From: Hymenobacter psoromatis
Lineage (GTDB): Bacteria > Bacteroidota > Bacteroidia > Cytophagales > Hymenobacteraceae
DNA: 64,000 nucleotides
Assembly (NCBI RefSeq): GCF_020012125.1
Contig: NZ_JAIFAG010000001.1
Coordinates: 1,426,001-1,490,000 of the forward strand
Reading direction: 5' to 3'
Positions 59,626 through 64,000 of this stretch are shown in pieces. How positions within the stretch are numbered: the first letter of the stretch is position 1; every line of letters begins with the position of its first letter. A program made the translations under genes and the position numbers. The notes under the pieces were generated by a model, which was not told where the DNA came from, did no database searches, and worked only from the letters and a program-made list of their open reading frames with translations.

Positions 59626-60966
59626 TTAGCGCTGATTCAGGTCGAGGCGCTGGTAGGCGATGAGCAGGTCGGTGCGCACGCCGGGTGGGCGGTAGTACAC
59701 CAGCAGGTCGTATTGATTCTCGGTTTCCTGGTGGGTGCCTTCGAAGAAAATCTCATCGGGCGCGACGCCGGCCCGCGCGGGGGCTACCGCATAGTCGTAG
59801 TTATAGTAGCCCTGCTTAAGCAGCGCGTGGCCCGTGTAAGCCGCCCGCACCGAGTCGTATGTCAGCCGGAACTCGTCCTTGAGCTGCCAGTCGCTGAGCG
59901 CCCCGAACACGTAGACCGGGCCCAGCGCGGGCCGCGGGGCCTGCAAATTAAACGTAACCTCGGCGTAGTCGGCATTGTAGGCCCCGTTGCCGTACTCGCG
60001 GTTCTGAAACACGCGCTGGCCGTTGGCATCCACGTACTGGTTGTAGGCCAGGCCGTTGCGGGTTGCTTCGGGTACTAATTCGACCTGGGTAGGGGTACCC
60101 TGGCGCAGCAGCCGCGCCACGCCCAGGCCGCCGGCCTGCAAGGAGCGCATATCGAAGTAGCGGTACTCGCTCAGACCCGGAAAGGCGTTTTCATAGTTGA
60201 TATACTGGTATTGGAGCACGCGCTCGGCATCGCGCACGAAGGTGGGAGTCAGGTTGTAGTGGGCATTGTCCCAGCGGTAGTTTTGGCGCAGCACCACCTT
60301 TACCTCGGCGGCCGGGTTAACCAGGTCCACGGCGCTATAATTGATGCTGAAATTGAGCTGTTGGTAAGCGTAGCGCGCATCCAGGCCGCCGGCCAGAATA
60401 CCGGGCTGTAATTGCGCAATAACCTGGTTCTCATACACCAGCATTCGGCGCGAGAGCAGCGGCGCGCCGGCCTGGTTCTGCACTACCAGCAGGTAGTTGC
60501 CGCTGAGCTTCACGCGCGGTACCTGCAAGGTATAATGGTAGTACGGCACCTTGGTATTAACCGAAGTCTGGTAATTGGTGAGCGTAAACTCGTTTATCTG
60601 GTCCAGAAACTGCGTATCAATCAGCTGCGAGGGCGTCCAGCTCAGGTCGCAGTGCACGAGCTTAGCCGTGAGGCGTGGGGCCTGCTCGCCCAGCACGTCA
60701 AACTCCAGCGTCACGGGCTGCTCTTGGGTCAGGGGCACAATGGGGGGTAGGAAAATATCGTTGACCTGCGCCGTCGGCACGTAGCACTGCACGCTGTGCA
60801 CGCTGGGGTCATAGATGTAGTCCTGGTAGCGCAGGGTGCGCTCTGCGTAGTATTCGGCCGGTTTCTGCTGGCTCACCGGCACGTTGGGGTTGGTAATGGG
60901 CGTGCCCAGCGGCACGCAGGCCGCCGCGAGCAGCACCAGGGGGTAGGAGAGAAGGCGAAAGCGCAT
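59626..60966 (-). CDS. DUF5103 lipoprotein, type IX secretion system plug-like protein
   Basis: A 446-residue lipoprotein (lipobox YPLVLLAAACVPLG, Cys about residue 16). The main body, from QPVTLEFDVLGEQAPRLTAKLVHCDLSW to the end, is a DUF5103 fold with the two-half beta sandwich, including AELHAR-like strands and LSNYLLVVQNQAGAPLLSRRMLVYENQ-like joints. DUF5103 proteins include the T9SS plug that closes the SprA-type pore. The gene stands alone here. T9SS is clearly used by this organism since the 7331 protein has a T9SS tag. Confidence 0.85.
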   Translation of the reverse strand: MRFRLLSYPLVLLAAACVPLGTPITNPNVPVSQQKPAEYYAERTLRYQDYIYDPSVHSVQCYVPTAQVNDIFLPPIVPLTQEQPVTLEFDVLGEQAPRLTAKLVHCDLSWTPSQLIDTQFLDQINEFTLTNYQTSVNTKVPYYHYTLQVPRVKLSGNYLLVVQNQAGAPLLSRRMLVYENQVIAQLQPGILAGGLDARYAYQQLNFSINYSAVDLVNPAAEVKVVLRQNYRWDNAHYNLTPTFVRDAERVLQYQYINYENAFPGLSEYRYFDMRSLQAGGLGVARLLRQGTPTQVELVPEATRNGLAYNQYVDANGQRVFQNREYGNGAYNADYAEVTFNLQAPRPALGPVYVFGALSDWQLKDEFRLTYDSVRAAYTGHALLKQGYYNYDYAVAPARAGVAPDEIFFEGTHQETENQYDLLVYYRPPGVRTDLLIAYQRLDLNQR

Positions 60967-61090
60967 GGGGCGAAAGTACGGCCGGCCTCTTGGTCTAGCC
61001 CCTGCCCGTACCTCACCCGAAAAGGAAACCTAGTAATTTCACGCCGAAGCCAATTAAGTCGGTCGCTACTGCGGCATTCTCCAAACTAGC

Positions 61091-62182
61091 ATGGCATTAA
61101 GTACCACGCAGCCGCTAAAAACCAAGCAGCACTTTGAATTATTGGATGGTCTCCGGGGAGTGGCGGCCGTAGCCGTCGTCATTTTTCATTTTATGGAATT
61201 CGCCATTCCCGATTATACGCACAATTTTATCGCGCATGGCTACCTCGCAGTTGATTTTTTCTTTTGCTTATCCGGGTTCGTAATTGCTTACGCCTACGAT
61301 AATCGAATAAATGCAATGGGAATGGTGGAATTTTGCAAATTGAGGCTTATTCGTCTGCATCCACTCGTTATTATTGGTTCAGTTTTAGGATTAATATTCT
61401 TCTTGCTTGACCCTTATAGCAACCTGGCCGCCAAGTATAGCGCTAGTCAGCTGGTAACGATGTTCATGGCTTCCTGCCTATTGATTCCCTATCCGGTAGT
61501 ACTGCAACGCTCTGCTAATCTTTTTCATCTCAACCCGCCAACCTGGTCGCTATTCTGGGAATATATTGCCAATATTTTTTACGTGCTGATTTTATTCAAA
61601 CTATCTAATAAGCTACTGTGGCTAATAGTCTCTTGCGCAGCACTTCTGCTATGTTACGAAGCTCATCATGTTACCTACTTGGGGGTAGGCTGGGGCAAAG
61701 ATAATTTTTGGGGTGGTGGCATCCGAATTTTATATTCCTTTCCTATCGGGATGCTCATCTACCGTTCCAACTGGATTGTTAAGTCGCGGCTAGGTTTTAT
61801 TTCACTTGGCTTTTTATTATTTATCGCCTTTCTGATTCCCTACTCAACTAAGACAAACTGGCTAGCCGACTCTCTCATCGTACTTTTTTATTTCCCCTTT
61901 CTGGTTGCCTTGGGCGCGGGAGCCAGTGCGGCCGCACCGCTCCAAGCCATCTGTCGCTTTTCAGGAGAAATTTCCTACCCACTCTACATGATTCACTACC
62001 CCTTTTTATGGATATTTTTGAGCTACGTAGAGAAAAATAAGCCTAGTTTGAACCAAATGACACTCATTATCCTAATAGCGGCGGTCCTTTTAATTATGCT
62101 GGCGTACTCAGGATTGAAGTTTTTAGACGTGCCAATTCGTGCTTACTTGAAGAGATATTTAAAAAAAAGCGAAAACCCCTAG
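61091..62182 (+). CDS. Acyltransferase 3 family membrane protein
   Basis: A 363-residue acyltransferase with about ten membrane helices: HFELLDGLRGVAAVAVVIFHFME (RxxA...FH, the motif of the family, with conserved His), LAVDFFFCLSGFVIAYAYDNR, and FSGEISYPLYMIHYPFLW with the second signature. It transfers acyl groups to sugars, glycans or peptidoglycan. AT-rich compared with the preceding gene, so probably acquired together with the next gene. Confidence 0.9.
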   Translation: MALSTTQPLKTKQHFELLDGLRGVAAVAVVIFHFMEFAIPDYTHNFIAHGYLAVDFFFCLSGFVIAYAYDNRINAMGMVEFCKLRLIRLHPLVIIGSVLGLIFFLLDPYSNLAAKYSASQLVTMFMASCLLIPYPVVLQRSANLFHLNPPTWSLFWEYIANIFYVLILFKLSNKLLWLIVSCAALLLCYEAHHVTYLGVGWGKDNFWGGGIRILYSFPIGMLIYRSNWIVKSRLGFISLGFLLFIAFLIPYSTKTNWLADSLIVLFYFPFLVALGAGASAAAPLQAICRFSGEISYPLYMIHYPFLWIFLSYVEKNKPSLNQMTLIILIAAVLLIMLAYSGLKFLDVPIRAYLKRYLKKSENP

Positions 62183-62552
62183 CTTTAAGTAATATTATGC
62201 GCTACCTCAATGATTCTCATCTCTTACGCCAAAGCTTCATTGAAACTAAATTGCGGAAAGCCCTGCTGCTTGATAGCCCCTGCGCGCTCTTTATAAGCAC
62301 GAAGGGCTTAGCAGCTAGCGTGCGCAAGTTATCTAGCGCTATGCTCTAGTAGGTTAACTGCATAGAAATAATTATTACATAAAGTTATTCAATTGTTGAG
62401 CCTATGTAAGATTAGTATGATAGCGCGCCCGGCAAAAATGCGCACCTCCTCTCGCTAATCTGCGTATCAGATAAAAATGTCTACTACTTCTGCTCTTGCT
62501 CGCGTGGCAAGCACTTCTCCTAGTTAACAACTTGCGTCAATACCTTCCTATT
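62183..62552. other. Intergenic gap of 370 bases
   Basis: AT-rich sequence with a 50-codon frame at 62198-62350 (no signal peptide or family) and a mixed stretch. No repeat family recognised. The AT-rich bases near 62350-62410 are a plausible promoter for the esterase gene. Confidence 0.45.
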
Positions 62553-63455
62553 ATGAACAAAAAAGCTTTTCTTCTCAGTCTGCTTGTTTCGATAATATGT
62601 ATTTCATGCTCCGTTAAACTGGCTTCGCTAGCTGATGAAACTACTGAGCAAATACAGACTACATACAAAGTAACAAAAGACGTATCGTATGGCGTTGATG
62701 CGGAGCAGGATATGGATATTTACCTTGCAGAAAATGTAAAGAAATTAAAAAATAAAAATTACACCATCATTTTTTTACACGGCGGGGGCTATTATATCAG
62801 CGATAAGTCGCGTGAGGAACGATACATTCAGCCATATCTGAAAAAGGGGATGAATGTAGTCAACCTGAACTACCGAATTAAACGCGGGATTCCCATCGCC
62901 ACGGAAGATTTAACATATGCCCTAAATTTTTTGAAAGTGCACAACGCTACGTACCACCTGAATTTAGAACGGGTAGTTCTTACTGGCTTTTCGGCCGGTG
63001 CACACATCGCCAGCATGGTGGCAGTTACGGCCAACGACCCGACTTATCCCAACAAGCTGGCCGCAGGAATTAAGATTGCCGGGGTTATCAACTTTTCCGG
63101 CCCGGTTGATGGATTAGACGTAGTAGAAAAGGTTTTTATGAGCAACGAGGTCCCCATTATGAAGGAAATTGGCTTCGCACTTTTCCCAGCAACTACCGAT
63201 TATGCACCCAAAGAATATATTCGAAAGTATGAACCGATAACTTACTTTGATAAAAATGACCCGCCATTCTTTATCTGGCACGGTGGTAAAGACGACCAGG
63301 TTCCGCCCGAAACCTTTGAGAAATTCGTGGGGCTGCTCAACGAGGATAAGAAAAAGAACGAAGTTTTTTTTCTGCCTCAAGGTCTTCATAGCCCCAATTC
63401 CAGTGAGTTAAAAGACGCTTACGTGGAGATATTTAAGTTTCTGGACAAAAAATAG
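62553..63455 (+). CDS. Lipoprotein alpha/beta hydrolase (esterase/lipase-like)
   Basis: From ATG 62553, 300 residues; a frame extension to 62496 is not convincing. A lipobox SIICISCS (Cys about residue 16) anchors it. The fold is an alpha/beta hydrolase: IIFLHGGGYYISD (oxyanion HGGG), GFSAGAHIASMVAV (nucleophile Ser), WHGGKDDQVPPE (Asp) and QGLHSPN (His). The HGGG segment is of the BD-FAE/hormone-sensitive lipase type, acting on small esters. AT-rich, likely transferred. Confidence 0.85.
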   Translation: MNKKAFLLSLLVSIICISCSVKLASLADETTEQIQTTYKVTKDVSYGVDAEQDMDIYLAENVKKLKNKNYTIIFLHGGGYYISDKSREERYIQPYLKKGMNVVNLNYRIKRGIPIATEDLTYALNFLKVHNATYHLNLERVVLTGFSAGAHIASMVAVTANDPTYPNKLAAGIKIAGVINFSGPVDGLDVVEKVFMSNEVPIMKEIGFALFPATTDYAPKEYIRKYEPITYFDKNDPPFFIWHGGKDDQVPPETFEKFVGLLNEDKKKNEVFFLPQGLHSPNSSELKDAYVEIFKFLDKK

Positions 63456-63605
63456 CGTTGAGTATTACCTTGCCGTCACGCGCATCTGATGTCCGCTTGT
63501 TAAAATGCGTAATTATGAACGAGTTACTACTACTTGCCGTGTCGCACAATAGTGGTAATTTAGATGTTAGTAATGATGATAAAAAACGAAATTACCTATA
63601 TAAGT

Positions 63606-64000
63606 ATGAAAGAAAATATCAAAGAACTAAATGAGAAATTATCTACTTTAAGACCAGAATTCTACGTAAGTCTCCAACAACCCCTGGCTGAGAGTGAAAT
63701 TAATAGTTTAGAGGAAAAGTATAAAATGCAAATCCCTAGTGATTTGAGTGCACTCTACAAGTGGAAAAATGGCCAGGTATCTGATTGCTATGAGTCGTTT
63801 GTGAACAACTCAATGTTTATTCCACTAGAACAAGCGCTTGCGATAGCAGCGGAAAATACTTCGATGATTGGGTACGATTTTGAAGTTGAGAATTGGTGGA
63901 ACGAAAAATGGATACCAATTTTCCACAATGGTGGCGGTGACTATATCTGCTATGACCTAGGTGGAATCTTCACGGGACAGCAGGGACAGCTACTTGAATT
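63606..64000 (+). CDS. SMI1/KNR4 (SUKH)-family protein, 3' truncated by window end
   Basis: ATG 63606 opens a frame that runs off the window (131 complete codons seen). LAESEINSLEEKYKMQIPSDLSALYKWKNGQ is the SUKH-fold start (helix, then xLPxxYxxxyxxxNG). EVENWWNEKWIPIFHNGGGDYICYDLGG fits the SMI1 core (WIPIxxxxxGDxxxxD). SUKH proteins often serve as immunity proteins to contact-dependent or secreted nuclease toxins, but single copies also exist. The toxin would lie to the right. AT-rich region. Confidence 0.8.
   Translation, partial: MKENIKELNEKLSTLRPEFYVSLQQPLAESEINSLEEKYKMQIPSDLSALYKWKNGQVSDCYESFVNNSMFIPLEQALAIAAENTSMIGYDFEVENWWNEKWIPIFHNGGGDYICYDLGGIFTGQQGQLLE

Noticed and set aside
63515..63634. 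39-codon frame ahead of the SUKH gene
   Set aside because: Overlaps the start of the SUKH frame in another register; no supporting features, likely spurious.
1..64000. Possible CRISPR array or tandem repeats in the repetitive intergenic sequence
   Set aside because: Repeats are scattered single inverted elements, not direct repeats with unique spacers; no cas gene is present.

Overview
The window is GC-rich bacterial chromosome (roughly 60-65% GC by eye) from a Bacteroidetes member, most likely a Hymenobacter-like Cytophagales bacterium. The evidence is a type IX secretion C-terminal sorting domain, a DUF5103 T9SS plug-type lipoprotein, a fused CzcA-TolC efflux protein, an exosortase with a partner membrane protein, a FecR/DUF4974 anti-sigma factor, and few recognisable Shine-Dalgarno sites. 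No rRNA, tRNA or CRISPR array was seen. AT-rich patches at both ends (1-1400 and 61.1-64 kb), and singly at 3.0-3.5, 28.7-29.1 and 44.3-44.8 kb, look acquired.

Layout. 0-1.4 kb: the tail of a DarT-like DNA ADP-ribosyltransferase, then a NADAR/DUF6939-like partner (candidate toxin-antitoxin pair) and two tiny ORFs. 1.4-11.2 kb: RtcB-type RNA ligase, RsmE, small envelope proteins, an M48 protease, an exosortase pair, a large T9SS cargo protein and a Lon-N-like protein. 11.3-18.5 kb: heavy-metal efflux block (His-rich leader protein, CzcA-TolC fusion, CzcB-type adaptor, VIT/CCC1-like protein). 19-24.2 kb: lipoprotein, YncE-like propeller, and a leftward ECF sigma / FecR / STN-plus-barrel operon. 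24.7-28.7 kb: thioredoxin / ApbE / DUF4266 / DUF3570 cassette and a second VIT protein. 29.4-30.9 kb: CLC channel. 31-34.2 kb: leftward ohrR-ohr peroxide/electrophile stress cluster. 34.4-44.8 kb: outer-membrane barrel, S9 peptidase, 2-oxoacid dehydrogenase E2, small secreted proteins, ABC exporter, DUF695 protein. 45-56 kb: leftward phenylacetate (paa) catabolic cluster (hydratase, paaZ, I, H, G, D, C, B, A, then paaE after an AI-2E-type permease). 56-64 kb: Fpg/Nei glycosylase, M48-like protease, PPK2 kinase, T9SS plug, acyltransferase, lipoprotein esterase, and a SUKH-family gene cut by the window end.

Two genome-scale patterns stand out. First, at least 16 intergenic inverted-repeat (REP/MITE-like) elements of five sequence families, 33-120 bp, sit between genes and even inside operons. 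Second, the octamer GGGTAGGG (usually within GGGGTAGGG) occurs about 57 times on the two strands, far above expectation, and about 3:1 on the plus strand. It matches the E. coli FtsK-orienting KOPS consensus GGGNAGGG.

Functionally the paa genes encode most of aerobic phenylacetyl-CoA breakdown: epoxidation (PaaABCE, with PaaD), isomerisation (PaaG), ring opening and aldehyde oxidation (PaaZ), beta-oxidation (hydratase, PaaH) and a safety thioesterase (PaaI). The PaaK ligase, PaaJ thiolase and a PaaR-type regulator are not in the window. Metal efflux, peroxide resistance and extracytoplasmic flavinylation modules make up the stress and envelope side.
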